Shown here piece by piece: positions 1-8,322 of a DNA stretch of 64,000 bases. The stretch covers positions 16,709-80,708 of the forward strand of contig DAISWG010000006.1 of the NCBI GenBank assembly GCA_036826475.1, read 5' to 3'. The notes beneath the pieces were generated by a model. The model did no database searches. It saw nothing but the letters and a program-made list of their open reading frames with translations, and was not told where the DNA came from. Origin of the DNA: Miltoncostaea sp036826475. GTDB taxonomy: Bacteria; Actinomycetota; Thermoleophilia; Miltoncostaeales; Miltoncostaeaceae. Both the position numbers and the translations under genes were made by a program. Within the stretch, counting starts at the first letter, position 1. Each line of letters starts with the position of its first letter.

Positions 1-1
1 C

Positions 2-550
2 CCCATCGACCTGGCCGCCCAGTGGCGCACCGCGGAGGAGGAGGCCGAGCGCGCCGGCACGACGGTCGATCGCGCCGACTGGCGCATCGTGATGCCCGTC
101 CACGTCGCCGACACCCGCGAGGAGGCGATCGCCCAGACCCGGGACGGCGCGGCCGCGTTCGTCATGGACTACACCCAGGGCGTCACGGGCCGCCCATCCC
201 CGGTCCCGGGTCCGCGCGGGAGGATCGTGGAGCAGATGGCGGAGATGGGCGCGTGGGTCATCGGCACGCCCGACGACCTGGTCGCGGCGATCGAGCGCCT
301 GCACGAGCGGTCCGGCGGGATCGGCGGGCTCATGATCACGGCCACCGACTGGGCGCCGCGCGAGGCGGTGCTACGCAGCTTCGAGCTCATCGCACGGCAC
401 GTGTCGCCGCGCTTCCAGGACTCGCTGACCGGGATCGACGCCTCCAACGCCGTCGCGCGCGCCCGCGCCGCGATCACCGGCGACGAGCGGGTGGCAGCCG
501 TCGAGGGCGCCCAGGCCGCCTACGAGCGCGAGCGGGGCACCATCCGGTAG
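2..550 (+). CDS. LLM-class flavin/F420-dependent oxidoreductase, 3' part
   Basis: The reading frame is open from the left edge, so the start and the N-terminal half of the TIM barrel are outside the window; about 182 residues remain. The C-terminal segment has the shape of bacterial luciferase-like monooxygenases: an HVADTREEA region, then GTPDDLVAAIERL, which is the late barrel helix that follows the flavin phosphate site, and a SRFQ-like end (SPRFQDS). These enzymes use FMN or F420 to oxidise small organic substrates. The substrate cannot be told from this fragment. An F420-type NADP reductase gene at 16050-16724 shows that F420 is probably made here, which makes F420 a reasonable cofactor guess. 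The 3' end overlaps the convergent DUF2079 gene by 31 bp. Confidence 0.72.
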   Translation, partial: PIDLAAQWRTAEEEAERAGTTVDRADWRIVMPVHVADTREEAIAQTRDGAAAFVMDYTQGVTGRPSPVPGPRGRIVEQMAEMGAWVIGTPDDLVAAIERLHERSGGIGGLMITATDWAPREAVLRSFELIARHVSPRFQDSLTGIDASNAVARARAAITGDERVAAVEGAQAAYERERGTIR

Positions 551-2124
551 AGCTGGACCCCGTCCTCCTCGAACACGAGCCTCCAGCGGCTCTCGTTCTT
601 GCGCAGGAGCTGGAGCTTCTTGTAGGTGCCGATGGGCCGGAGCGTCGGGCGGTCGCGCGCCATGGCCCGGCTGCGCGGGCTCTCGGCGTACAGCACCCAT
701 TGCGCGTCGCGCAGCTTCGGGAACAGCAGGATGCGCGTGCGGGCGGACAGGTGGGACCCGGCCTCGTTCGTCGCGGACACCGGCACGCCGTCGGGGATCA
801 TGTCCACGGCCCGCTGGAGCGCCGTCGCGTGCCGGTCGACGGTGAACGCGTGCATCGGGCTACCGCCGTAGCCGCCGGGCAACCACCCCCACAGCGGGAG
901 CGGCCCCAGGAACACGCCCACCAGCAGCGTCGCGCCGATGATCCCTGCGGCCATCCGCCGCCCGTCCGCGAGCAGCCCGCCGAGGGGGTTCCGCACGCCG
1001 CGCGCCCGCAGGTTCGCCAGCCCGAGCAGGGCGGAGGCCACCAGCACCGGCACGAGCAGCACCGCGTAGTGGTACTCGACGGTCTGCGCCGGCCCGGAGC
1101 TGGCGAACAGGTTGATCACCAGCTGGGGCAGCGCCACCAGCGCGAGCATGGGCGCCGCGAGCGACAGGAACAGCGTGGCGACCAGCAGGCCGAACAGGTA
1201 CCCGATGCGGCCGGGGGTCACCACGATCTCGGCCACGTCCCACGGGCGGGTCACGAAGCTGAGCAGGATCTCGCCGGGACTGTCGCCCAGCGAGGAGTAG
1301 CGGCTCAGATGCGGGTTGACCCCCTTCAGCGCGAACGTGGGCAGGATCACCGCGAAGGCGACGACCAGCCACGCCAGCGCCCCGCCGGCGAGGATCACGG
1401 CCGCCCGCCGGCGGTCGGGGTGGCGGAACCACAGCCACACCGCGAGGGCGGCGATCAGCAGGCCCACCTGCTCCTGGCACAGCACCGCGAGCGTGGCGCA
1501 GACGCCCAGCGTGACCCACCGCGCCTCCTCGGCGGCCCAGATGCAGAACAGCAGCAGCGGCGCGGCGAGCGTGACCGGGTGGAAGTCGAAGAGCGTCGCG
1601 TGCATCAGGCCCGGGGCCATCAGGTATGCCACCGCTCCCGCCACCGCCAGGCGGTCGTCGCCCAGCCATCGCCGTCCCAGCCAGAAGGCCGGCAGCGCGC
1701 CGGCCGCCACGATCAGCGCCTGGGCCACCAGGAGCATCTCGGGGCTGGACCACACCATCCACAGCGGCGCGAACAGCGCCAGCACGGGGTCGACGTGGGC
1801 GCCGAGGCGGTTGAACTGGACGCCGGTGACGTCGGTGGTGTCCAGGAAATCGCCGTTGGCGGTGCTCCAGACCGCCTGGACCATGTTGCCCAGGTCGAAG
1901 CGCCCGGTGGAGAAGCCGCGGTAGCGCTGGACCGACAGCCACGCGAACAGGCCGGCCCAGGCGACCGTCAGGCCCCAGACGAGCAGCGCCGCCCGGTCGC
2001 GGCCCATGCGCCGGATGCGCGAGGGCTGCGGGGGCGGCGCAGGCGGCGGCAGGGTGAGGGCCGGCCGCTTGTGTGAGCCGGTGTCCTCCCGGGGCTCGAG
2101 TTCCGTGATGGGTCGTGCGGCCAC
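520..2124 (-). CDS. DUF2079 polytopic membrane protein
   Basis: A 534-residue integral membrane protein with a proline-rich cytoplasmic N-terminus (about residues 20-35) and roughly ten hydrophobic helices. The segment FDLGNMVQAVWSTANG near residue 80, followed by a conserved GAHVDP segment, is the hallmark of the DUF2079 family, which resembles GT-C type lipid-linked glycosyltransferases. No biochemical role is established for the family. The GTG start is preceded by GGAGG only three bases away, so the start could be slightly off. The gene stands alone and converges on the oxidoreductase with overlapping 3' ends. A role in envelope glycosylation is only an inference from fold resemblance. 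Confidence 0.75.
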   Translation of the reverse strand: MAARPITELEPREDTGSHKRPALTLPPPAPPPQPSRIRRMGRDRAALLVWGLTVAWAGLFAWLSVQRYRGFSTGRFDLGNMVQAVWSTANGDFLDTTDVTGVQFNRLGAHVDPVLALFAPLWMVWSSPEMLLVAQALIVAAGALPAFWLGRRWLGDDRLAVAGAVAYLMAPGLMHATLFDFHPVTLAAPLLLFCIWAAEEARWVTLGVCATLAVLCQEQVGLLIAALAVWLWFRHPDRRRAAVILAGGALAWLVVAFAVILPTFALKGVNPHLSRYSSLGDSPGEILLSFVTRPWDVAEIVVTPGRIGYLFGLLVATLFLSLAAPMLALVALPQLVINLFASSGPAQTVEYHYAVLLVPVLVASALLGLANLRARGVRNPLGGLLADGRRMAAGIIGATLLVGVFLGPLPLWGWLPGGYGGSPMHAFTVDRHATALQRAVDMIPDGVPVSATNEAGSHLSARTRILLFPKLRDAQWVLYAESPRSRAMARDRPTLRPIGTYKKLQLLRKNESRWRLVFEEDGVQLYRMVPRSRS

Positions 2125-2187
2125 GCGCCTCCAATGGGGCCGCCACGGCCCACGCTGTGGCCGGACTGTAGTTGACCTGCCGGTCCC

Positions 2188-3249
2188 CTACCGCCCCGGC
2201 AGGGCGCGGTTGTACTCGGCCCGCCAGGCGGCCGCCTGCGATCCCAGGCGGTAGGCGCCGGGACCGTTCGCGAGCATCGCGCGCCCCGCCGGGGTCGACC
2301 CCGCCAGGGCCCACTGGCACGCCATCGCCTCGCCGCACCCGGAGGAGCCGTCGGGCGCCGGGGTGCCCCCGATGAGCAGGTGCATCCGGTCGGTCCGGCC
2401 GCCGAACCGGGCGGCGTACGAGGCGAAGCCCTGGGGCACCGTCCGCCACTCCCTCGCCGTCATCGACGTGAGCGTGCCGTCGTGGTGGTACATCTCGAGC
2501 CAGACCCCGCCCGCCTTCGCGACCGCCGGCATCACCCCGCGCCACGTGGCGCGGTGCGGCTTGCCGTCGTTGCCGAGGTGGCGGTGCGGCCCGCGCCCCG
2601 CCGCGATCGAGGTGGAGAACGCCGGGGCGATGTAGAGGTGCACGCGGTCGGCGTACGTCCCGCCGCCCGGGTACGGGCGCGCCGCCAGCAGGTCCATCGC
2701 GGCGGACAGCTTCGCCCCGGGATCCGACGGGTCGATCGGCGGCAGGGCCGCCGCGCCCTTCACGAGCTTCCACCCCCGCCGGGTCACCACGATCTTGTTG
2801 CCCGCCGCGACGCGGATCCGCTTGCCGCGGACCGTGACCAGCGAGTAGGTGATCCGCACCTTCCCGTCGTTCCAGCGGTTGCCGATCTCGTCGATGGCGA
2901 CGAGGCCCGACGTGTTGGCGATCTCGGGGTCGTCGACCTCGTCCTGGATCCGGTCGGCCATCGCCTCGGGCGACAGTCCCTCGATCTCCCCCGCCGCGAG
3001 CTTCGCGATGCGGTGGGCCGCGTCGCCGCCGGCCGGGTCGAAGATGCCGCCGGCGCCCGGGTCCTGCCGCATCGCGCCCCGCGAGGCGTCGATCGCGTCG
3101 CCCGGTCCGGACGGGTCCGTGAGCGTCCGGACGGCCTCCTGCTCGTCGTAGAAGATCGACATCCGCGCCGACGCGGCGCCCGGGACGGCGGCCGCGACGG
3201 CCAGTGCGAGCAGGGCGAGCGGGACGGCGCGGGTGCGGCGACGGGTCAC
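2188..3249 (-). CDS. Secreted protein of unknown function
   Basis: This 353-residue protein begins with a clear Sec signal peptide (RRRTR, then a hydrophobic run, then an Ala-rich AASA cleavage region near residue 28). The mature part has a basic strand-rich segment (KVRITYSLVTVRGKRIRV) and a C-terminal half rich in Gly, His and Trp, including HLLIGGTPAPDG and two close cysteines (SGCGEAMAC) that could form a disulfide. I do not recognise the family. The GTG start has AGGAG five bases upstream. It is divergent from the secreted subtilase gene at 3361 across a 111-bp spacer, so the two exported proteins may share control. Substrate binding in the cell wall or outside is possible but not shown. 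Confidence 0.6.
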   Translation of the reverse strand: MTRRRTRAVPLALLALAVAAAVPGAASARMSIFYDEQEAVRTLTDPSGPGDAIDASRGAMRQDPGAGGIFDPAGGDAAHRIAKLAAGEIEGLSPEAMADRIQDEVDDPEIANTSGLVAIDEIGNRWNDGKVRITYSLVTVRGKRIRVAAGNKIVVTRRGWKLVKGAAALPPIDPSDPGAKLSAAMDLLAARPYPGGGTYADRVHLYIAPAFSTSIAAGRGPHRHLGNDGKPHRATWRGVMPAVAKAGGVWLEMYHHDGTLTSMTAREWRTVPQGFASYAARFGGRTDRMHLLIGGTPAPDGSSGCGEAMACQWALAGSTPAGRAMLANGPGAYRLGSQAAAWRAEYNRALPGR

Positions 3250-3288
3250 TGAGGCTCCTGAGAGGGGGTGTCCCCCCTGCTATCGGCC

Positions 3289-3310
3289 GTATCGGTCGCG
3301 CCCGCGATAC
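3289..3310. promoter_or_regulatory. Inverted repeat GTATCG-N10-CGATAC between divergent secreted-protein genes
   Basis: GTATCG at 3289-3294 and CGATAC at 3305-3310 form a perfect interrupted palindrome in the spacer between the secreted protein gene and the subtilase gene. It lies about 40 bp upstream of the subtilase -10 hexamer, where a dimeric regulator could bind. No regulator is identified. Confidence 0.3.
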
Positions 3311-3347
3311 CGTCCGATCGGCCAGTGGTGCACGGCGACGTCCGTCC

Positions 3348-3353
3348 TATCGT
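3348..3353 (+). promoter_or_regulatory. -10 hexamer for leaderless subtilase mRNA
   Basis: TATCGT ends seven bases before the ATG at 3361, which would place transcription initiation on the start codon. There is no Shine-Dalgarno sequence in between. This favours 3361 over the longer upstream in-frame start at 3268. Confidence 0.5.
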
Positions 3354-3360
3354 GCGCGCC

Positions 3361-5385
3361 ATGCCCCGCGTGCTCCGACGCGTGCCTTCCGTGCGCCGCT
3401 GGACGGGACCTGCCGTGCTGACGCTCGCCGCCGCCCTGGCCACATGCGCCGTGGCCCCCGCCGTCGCGGCCCCCGGGCCGCAGCGCGTGGTGCTGCCGCC
3501 GGCACCCGACGACCCGGTGCCCACCGATCCCGGGACCATCGTCGGCGTGAAGCGATCCGGCGACGTCGCGCCCGTCACCCGCGCGCTGCGCGGCGCGGGG
3601 CTCCGCGCGATGTCCCTCCCCCGCATCGACGCCCTGTTCCTGCCGCGGGTGGGCGCCGGCCCGGTGCGCCGGGTCCTGGCGCGCAGCGGCCGCGTGCGCT
3701 GGATCGAGCCGACGCGGCCGCGGGCGCTGCTGGCCGAGCCGTCGTCGAGCCTCGACACGAGCACCGGCCGGCCCTTCGACTGGGCCTACGACGCGGTGAA
3801 CGCGGGACCGGCGATCGCGGCCGTGGGCGGCGGGTCGGCGGCGGCGGTGGCCGTGGTGGACAGCGGCGTGGACGCCACGCACCCCGACCTGGCCGGGCAC
3901 ATCGGACCCGGCCGGGACATCGCCTTCGGCGAGCGCGAGGCGAAGGACGCCGTCGGCCACGGCACCTTCGTCGCCGGATTGATCACCGCGATCGACGGCA
4001 ACGGCATCGGCACCCGCGGAGTGGCCGGCAACACCACCGTCGTGCCGGTGAGGGTCACGACCACGGGGTCCATCACCAGCGCCAACGCGGCGGCAGGGAT
4101 CGTGGCCGCGGTTGACGCCGGGGCGTCGGTGGTCAACCTCAGCTTCGGCGGTCCGTCACTGTCGGCGGCCGAGCGCGCGGCCCTCGACTACGCCACGTCG
4201 CGCAACGTGCTCGTGGTCGCGGCGGCCGGCAACACGCGGATGTCCGGCAACGCGCCCGTGTTCCCCGCGGCCGCCATCGGGGGCACCCGCGGCGGGTGGA
4301 GCAACGGCATCAGCGTGGGCGCGGTCGACCCCAACGGCCAGCCGGCGCCGTTCTCCACGTCCAACGATGGCGTGACCCTGAGCGCTCCGGGAGCCGGGTC
4401 GGTCGAGGACTGCGGCGACGGCGTGTTCTCGACGATCCCGCAGCAGGCGACGCTCTGGTCGGACGGCGGGTGCCTGCGCACCGTCTCCGGGACGACCGCA
4501 TCCGCCGGCCGCTACGGCTACGCCGAGGGCACGAGCTTCGCGGCGCCGATCGTGGCCGGGGGCGCGGCGCTGGTGCGCGCCGCGAACCCGCGGCTGTCGG
4601 CCGCCCAGACGGCCGACGTGCTGAGGAGGACGTCGCGGCAGACGTTCGGCACCGGCTGGAACACGCGCACCGGGGCGGGCGTGGTGGACCTGGCCGCGGC
4701 GGTCGGGGCCGCCCGCCGGTACGACGTGACGCCACCGGTGCCGGTCGTGACCGCGACGCCGTCGTCCGGCGGGGTGTGGGTGTCGGTGAGCGTGCGCGAC
4801 TGGAGCGCCTACGCGTCGGAGCACGCCGCGGTCGCCTCCGTCCGGCTCGAGGGGTCGTCGGACGGCGTCACGTTCGCCCCGATCGCGCCCGACGCGACGG
4901 GCGCGATGCGCATGACGGACCCCGTGGGCGCGGGCGTGCGGCGCTGGTACCGCGCGACGGCGTGCGACGCCAACCGCAACTGCGGGTCGGGGACGGCCGG
5001 TCCCATCTCCTCGGGCGCGCCCAGCCCGACGGGGTCGCTGGTCGCCTCGATGCGTCCCGCCCTCGCCTCCGTCTCGGCCGGCCGGCCCAAGGGGTGCGGC
5101 ACCTGCGTCACGATCTCCTTCACCGCGAAGGGACGCGGCCCGCTCCGGTGGGCGGCCGACATCACGGGGGCCGGGATCACCCTGCACCGTGGCGGGAAGC
5201 TCGCCTCCGCGCGGCGCCACACCGTGGCGGTGCGCCTCCCCCGCCTCCCGGTCTGCGGCGGCCGGATGAACGTGAGCCTGCGGCTCAGCTCGTCGCTGGG
5301 CCAGGTCCGGGTGCAGCGCACGATCAGGATCGTCAGCGGACGCTGCGCGACGTTGCGCGCCGGCGCCCGCCGCGCGCACCGCTGA
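3361..5385 (+). CDS. Secreted subtilisin-like (S8) serine protease
   Basis: A 674-residue exported protease. Residues 1-37 are a signal peptide (RRVPSVRRW, hydrophobic core, AVAAPG). A short I9-like propeptide follows (about 55-118). The catalytic domain spans about 135-450 with Asp167 in VVDSGVD, His200 in GHGTFVAG, oxyanion Asn291 in AAGN and Ser392 in GTSFAAP. After it come two beta-rich regions, an FN3/Ig-like segment (about 455-560) and a C-terminal strand-rich domain with paired cysteines (CGTC, VCGG). The start at 3361 is chosen because the signal peptide begins there and a -10 hexamer lies seven bases upstream. No LPXTG or membrane anchor is visible at the C-terminus, so it is probably released. 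The role is extracellular proteolysis; specificity is unknown. Confidence 0.9.
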   Translation: MPRVLRRVPSVRRWTGPAVLTLAAALATCAVAPAVAAPGPQRVVLPPAPDDPVPTDPGTIVGVKRSGDVAPVTRALRGAGLRAMSLPRIDALFLPRVGAGPVRRVLARSGRVRWIEPTRPRALLAEPSSSLDTSTGRPFDWAYDAVNAGPAIAAVGGGSAAAVAVVDSGVDATHPDLAGHIGPGRDIAFGEREAKDAVGHGTFVAGLITAIDGNGIGTRGVAGNTTVVPVRVTTTGSITSANAAAGIVAAVDAGASVVNLSFGGPSLSAAERAALDYATSRNVLVVAAAGNTRMSGNAPVFPAAAIGGTRGGWSNGISVGAVDPNGQPAPFSTSNDGVTLSAPGAGSVEDCGDGVFSTIPQQATLWSDGGCLRTVSGTTASAGRYGYAEGTSFAAPIVAGGAALVRAANPRLSAAQTADVLRRTSRQTFGTGWNTRTGAGVVDLAAAVGAARRYDVTPPVPVVTATPSSGGVWVSVSVRDWSAYASEHAAVASVRLEGSSDGVTFAPIAPDATGAMRMTDPVGAGVRRWYRATACDANRNCGSGTAGPISSGAPSPTGSLVASMRPALASVSAGRPKGCGTCVTISFTAKGRGPLRWAADITGAGITLHRGGKLASARRHTVAVRLPRLPVCGGRMNVSLRLSSSLGQVRVQRTIRIVSGRCATLRAGARRAHR

Positions 5386-5413
5386 GGGCGAACATCGGTG
5401 CCTGGTAGGTTCC

Positions 5414-5433
5414 ATGTTCGGTGCCCCGAACAT
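5414..5433. promoter_or_regulatory. Perfect palindrome over the epimerase start codon
   Basis: ATGTTCGG (5414-5421), a 4-base centre TGCC, and CCGAACAT (5426-5433) form an 8-bp perfect inverted repeat that straddles the GTG start at 5421. A further GAACAT half-site is at 5390-5395. A -10-like TAGGTT (5406-5411) puts the predicted transcription start inside the palindrome, so a bound repressor would block initiation. The half-site order GTTC...GAAC is the reverse of a LexA box. Confidence 0.4.
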
Positions 5434-6365
5434 GCGTCGTCACCGGTGCGGCCGGCTTCATCGGCTCGCGCCTCTGCGCCCTGCTGCTCGACGACGGGTG
5501 GACGGTCCGCGGCCTCGACCGCCTGACCGACTTCACCCCCGTCGCCGAGAAGCGGCGGCGGATCGCGGGCCTCGCCTCCCGCGGGCCGTTCGCGTTCGCC
5601 CGGGTCGACCTGGCCCGCGACGACGTGCGCGACCACCTCCGCGGCGCGGACGTCGTGTTCCACCTGGCCGGCCAGGCGGGGGTCCGCGACAGCTTCGGCG
5701 CCGGGGCGCTCGCCCACATCGACCGGAACGTCCGGGCCACCGAGCGCCTGGCCGCCGCGATGGCGCGGCGCGGCGGGGGGCGCCTGGTGGTCGCGAGCTC
5801 CTCGTCGGTCTACGGCGCCGCGGGCGGGCGGGCGCTGGGGGAGGGCCGCCGGCCCCGGCCCGGCTCGCCGTACGCGGTCACCAAGCTGGCCTCGGAGGGC
5901 GTGGCCCGTTCGCTGGTGCCCGACGCCGTGATCCTCCGCTACTTCACGGTCTACGGCCCGGGCCAGCGGCCGGACATGGCGTTCCACCGCTTCGCCGAGG
6001 CGGCGCTGCGCCGGCTGCCCGCCCCGCTCCACGGCGACGGCACGCAGGTGCGCGACTTCACGTTCGTCGACGACGTCGTGGCCGCGACGATGGCGGCGGC
6101 GGAGCGCGGCTCCGGCGTCCTCAACGTCGGCGGGGGGAGCCCGGCGAGCCTGAACGATGCGCTCGCCCACATCGGCGAGATCGCCGGCGTGCCGGTGCCG
6201 GTGGTGCCGTCGCCCACGGCGCGCGGGCACGTGGCGGGCACGTGGGCCGACACCTCCCGCGCCCGCGACGCCCTCGGCTGGAGTCCCACGGTGGGGCTGC
6301 GCGAGGGGCTCGAGCGGCAGATGGCGGCGCTGCGCGGCGCCGTCCCCTCGCCCGCCGCCGCCTGA
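5421..6365 (+). CDS. NAD-dependent epimerase/dehydratase (extended SDR)
   Basis: A 314-residue extended short-chain dehydrogenase that should bind NAD(P) and a nucleotide-sugar. The dinucleotide motif GAAGFIGSRL is at residues 9-18, HLAGQAGV follows strand 4, and the catalytic pair is SPYAVTK (Tyr and Lys) with SSSSVYG upstream. The RYFTVYGPGQRPDMA segment is typical of UDP-glucuronate or UDP-glucose 4-epimerases. The family interconverts sugar nucleotides for cell-surface polysaccharides; the exact sugar is not deducible. It has its own start region with the palindrome described at 5414-5433, and no neighbour is an obvious glycosyltransferase. Confidence 0.82.
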   Translation: MPRTCVVTGAAGFIGSRLCALLLDDGWTVRGLDRLTDFTPVAEKRRRIAGLASRGPFAFARVDLARDDVRDHLRGADVVFHLAGQAGVRDSFGAGALAHIDRNVRATERLAAAMARRGGGRLVVASSSSVYGAAGGRALGEGRRPRPGSPYAVTKLASEGVARSLVPDAVILRYFTVYGPGQRPDMAFHRFAEAALRRLPAPLHGDGTQVRDFTFVDDVVAATMAAAERGSGVLNVGGGSPASLNDALAHIGEIAGVPVPVVPSPTARGHVAGTWADTSRARDALGWSPTVGLREGLERQMAALRGAVPSPAAA

Positions 6366-6409
6366 GGACCGCCCCCGCGGATCCCCTTCGGCCGCCGGGC
6401 GGCGCCCCC

Positions 6410-6415
6410 TAGGAT
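6410..6415 (+). promoter_or_regulatory. -10 hexamer for leaderless SRPBCC-photolyase mRNA
   Basis: TAGGAT lies exactly six bases before the ATG at 6422, with no Shine-Dalgarno sequence. This implies a leaderless transcript covering the SRPBCC gene and the overlapping photolyase gene. Confidence 0.5.
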
Positions 6416-6421
6416 CGGCCG

Positions 6422-6910
6422 ATGGCGCACGACGAGACGTTCGAGCGGTCCGTGGAGATCGCGGCACCCGTCGAGGACGTCTTCGCCTTCCACCTGGACA
6501 CGCGCAACGCCGCGTCCATCTCCCCCCGGGGCACCCGGATCACCGATGTGACGGGCCGCTTCCCCGTGATGCCGGGGGCGCTCGTGACGATGCGGATGCG
6601 CCAGTTGCCGGTTCCGGTGGGCGTCACCTGGCGCGTGCGGATCGCGGCGGTCGAGCCGCCGCGCCGGATCGTCGATGTGGCCGAGCGCTCCCCGTTCCGG
6701 GCGTGGCGTCACGAGCACCTGTTCCAGCCGCTCGGCCCCGGGCGGACCCTCATGTCGGACCGGGTGACCTACCGCCTGCCCCTCGGCGCGCTGGGCCGGC
6801 TGGCCGCGCCGCTCGTGAGGCGCCAATTGGCGCATGCGTTCGCGCAGCGCCACCGCCTCACCCGCGACCTGCTGGAGGCGCGGGCCCGCGAGGCCGCCGG
6901 CGCGGCGTGA
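6422..6910 (+). CDS. SRPBCC (START/Bet v1-like) ligand-binding protein
   Basis: A 162-residue single-domain protein of the SRPBCC superfamily. It opens with ERSVEIAAPVEDVFAFHLD, the usual first strand and helix, and has the central GVTWRVRIAAVEPPRRIVD strands and the terminal helix. These small proteins form a hydrophobic cavity and act as cyclases, dehydratases or lipid binders; nothing here identifies the ligand. It overlaps the photolyase by four bases (GTGA), so the two are translationally coupled. Photolyase operons often carry small SRPBCC genes, which suggests a link to the light or DNA-repair response, but that is inference. A palindromic repeat unit (6817-6836) lies inside the coding sequence. 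Confidence 0.72.
   Translation: MAHDETFERSVEIAAPVEDVFAFHLDTRNAASISPRGTRITDVTGRFPVMPGALVTMRMRQLPVPVGVTWRVRIAAVEPPRRIVDVAERSPFRAWRHEHLFQPLGPGRTLMSDRVTYRLPLGALGRLAAPLVRRQLAHAFAQRHRLTRDLLEARAREAAGAA
6817..6836. repeat. Dispersed palindrome (GCGCCAATTGGCGC core)
   Basis: A 20-bp near-palindrome centred on AATT, inside the SRPBCC gene where it encodes RRQLAH. It matches the family GATGCGYCRATYGRCGCATC found at about a dozen places in this window. Confidence 0.5.
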
Positions 6911-8307
6911 GCGGCGGGCGGACCACCCTCGTGTGGTTCCGGCGCGACCTGCGCCTGGCCGACCACCCGGGGGTGCGCGCCGCGGCCGACGGCGGGCGCG
7001 CCGCGTTCCTCTTCGTGGTCGACCCCGGGATCCTCGACCGCCGCCACCACGAGGCGCTGCCCCGCCTGCGCTTCCTCCGCGCCGGCCTCGAGGCACTCGA
7101 CCGCGACCTGAGGGACCGGGGCTCGGGCCTGATCGTCCGTCACGGACGGCCCGAGACGGTGGTGCCGGAGGTCGCGCACGAGGCGGCGGCCGACGTCGTG
7201 ACGTGGACCCGGGAGGTGTCCCCCCTCGGCCGCGCCCGCGACGACCGGGTGCGGACGGCGCTCGAGGAGGCGGGCATCGGGGTGGAGGTGGTCGCCGGCG
7301 ACCAGGTGGCCGAGGTCGAGGACCTGCCGGGGAGCTCCGGCGACGGCTACCTGGTGTTCACGCCGTTCTCCCGGGTCTGGCGGGACCTGCCGCTGCCCGG
7401 GCACGTCGCGGCGCCGTCGGAGCTGCACAGCCCGCGGGTGACCGGGGACGACCTGTCGCGCCTCCCCGCGGGCGATCCGCCCCTGGAGGCCGGCTGGACG
7501 GCGGCGCGCCGCCGGCTGGTGCGGTTCATCAGGGACGGCGGGGCCGACGGCTACGCCGAGGCGCGCGACCTGCCGGGCGAGGACGCCACGTCGCACCTGT
7601 CGGCGTACCTGCGCCTGGGCATGTGCACCGGCCCCCAGATCGGCCGGGCGCTCGGCTTGCCGGGCCGGCTGTCGGCGGGGCGGGAGGCGTTCTGGCGCCA
7701 GATCTGCTGGCGCGAGTTCTACCACCACCACCTGGCCCGCCACCCCGAGGTGCTGCGCACCGCGCTGCGCCCCGAGTTCCGCCGTATCCGCTGGGAGGAC
7801 GACGAGGCGGGACTGGCGGCGTGGACGCGCGGCGAGACCGGATTCCCCCTGGTCGACGCGGGGATGCGCCAATTGGCGCAGGACGGGTGGATCCACAACC
7901 GCGTGCGGATGGTGGTCGCGTCGTTCCTGGTGAAGGACCTCGGCATCGACTGGCGTCGCGGCGAGACGGTCTTCATGCGGGGGCTGGTCGACGGCGACCC
8001 CGCCAACAACAACGGCGGATGGCAGTGGGTCGCCGGCACCGGCACCGATGCCGCGCCCTACTTCCGGGTCCTCAACCCCGTGCTCCAGAGCCGCAGGTTC
8101 GATCCCGACGGCGTCTACATCCGCCGCTACGTGCCCGAGTTGCGCGACGTCCCCGCCGACCGCATCCACGAACCGTGGCGGATGGACGACGACGAGCAGC
8201 GGCGGGCCGGATGCCGGATCGGTCGCGACTACCCGGCCCCGCTGGTGGACCACAAGGAGCGCCGCGAGCGGACGCTCGAGCGGTACCGGCGGGCGCGCGA
8301 GGGCTGA
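6907..8307 (+). CDS. phr: Deoxyribodipyrimidine photolyase
   Basis: A 466-residue class I CPD photolyase/cryptochrome-family enzyme that repairs UV-induced pyrimidine dimers using reduced FAD and blue light. The N-terminal antenna domain begins TLVWFRRDLRLADHP. The FAD domain contains WRQICWREFYHHH, GFPLVDAGMRQL, HNRVRMVVASFLVKDL and NNNGGWQWVAGTGTDAAPYFR, which carry the FAD-binding and electron-transfer residues, and full length matches the family. The GTG start overlaps the preceding stop in a GTGA junction. Class I enzymes carry a second chromophore (MTHF or 8-HDF); 8-HDF is an F420 precursor, which would suit an F420-making host, but the antenna type is not decided by what I can see. A copy of the dispersed palindrome is at 7863-7882. 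Confidence 0.93.
   Translation: MSGGRTTLVWFRRDLRLADHPGVRAAADGGRAAFLFVVDPGILDRRHHEALPRLRFLRAGLEALDRDLRDRGSGLIVRHGRPETVVPEVAHEAAADVVTWTREVSPLGRARDDRVRTALEEAGIGVEVVAGDQVAEVEDLPGSSGDGYLVFTPFSRVWRDLPLPGHVAAPSELHSPRVTGDDLSRLPAGDPPLEAGWTAARRRLVRFIRDGGADGYAEARDLPGEDATSHLSAYLRLGMCTGPQIGRALGLPGRLSAGREAFWRQICWREFYHHHLARHPEVLRTALRPEFRRIRWEDDEAGLAAWTRGETGFPLVDAGMRQLAQDGWIHNRVRMVVASFLVKDLGIDWRRGETVFMRGLVDGDPANNNGGWQWVAGTGTDAAPYFRVLNPVLQSRRFDPDGVYIRRYVPELRDVPADRIHEPWRMDDDEQRRAGCRIGRDYPAPLVDHKERRERTLERYRRAREG
7863..7882. repeat. Dispersed palindrome inside photolyase gene
   Basis: GATGCGCCAATTGGCGCAGG is the best match to the repeat family (18 of 20 positions palindromic). It is read in frame as GMRQLAQ. 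Confidence 0.5.
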
Positions 8308-8322
8308 CCCCCGCGGGTCGGG

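Noticed and set aside
2537..2554. Perfect 18-bp palindrome CCGCGCCACGTGGCGCGG inside the secreted-protein gene
   Set aside because: Entirely GC plus CACGTG, so chance occurrence in this composition is plausible; it lacks the AATT/GATC centre and flanks of the dispersed family.
5414..5433. LexA/SOS box at the epimerase start
   Set aside because: The half-sites are in the order GTTC...GAAC, the reverse of the actinobacterial GAAC-N4-GTTC box.
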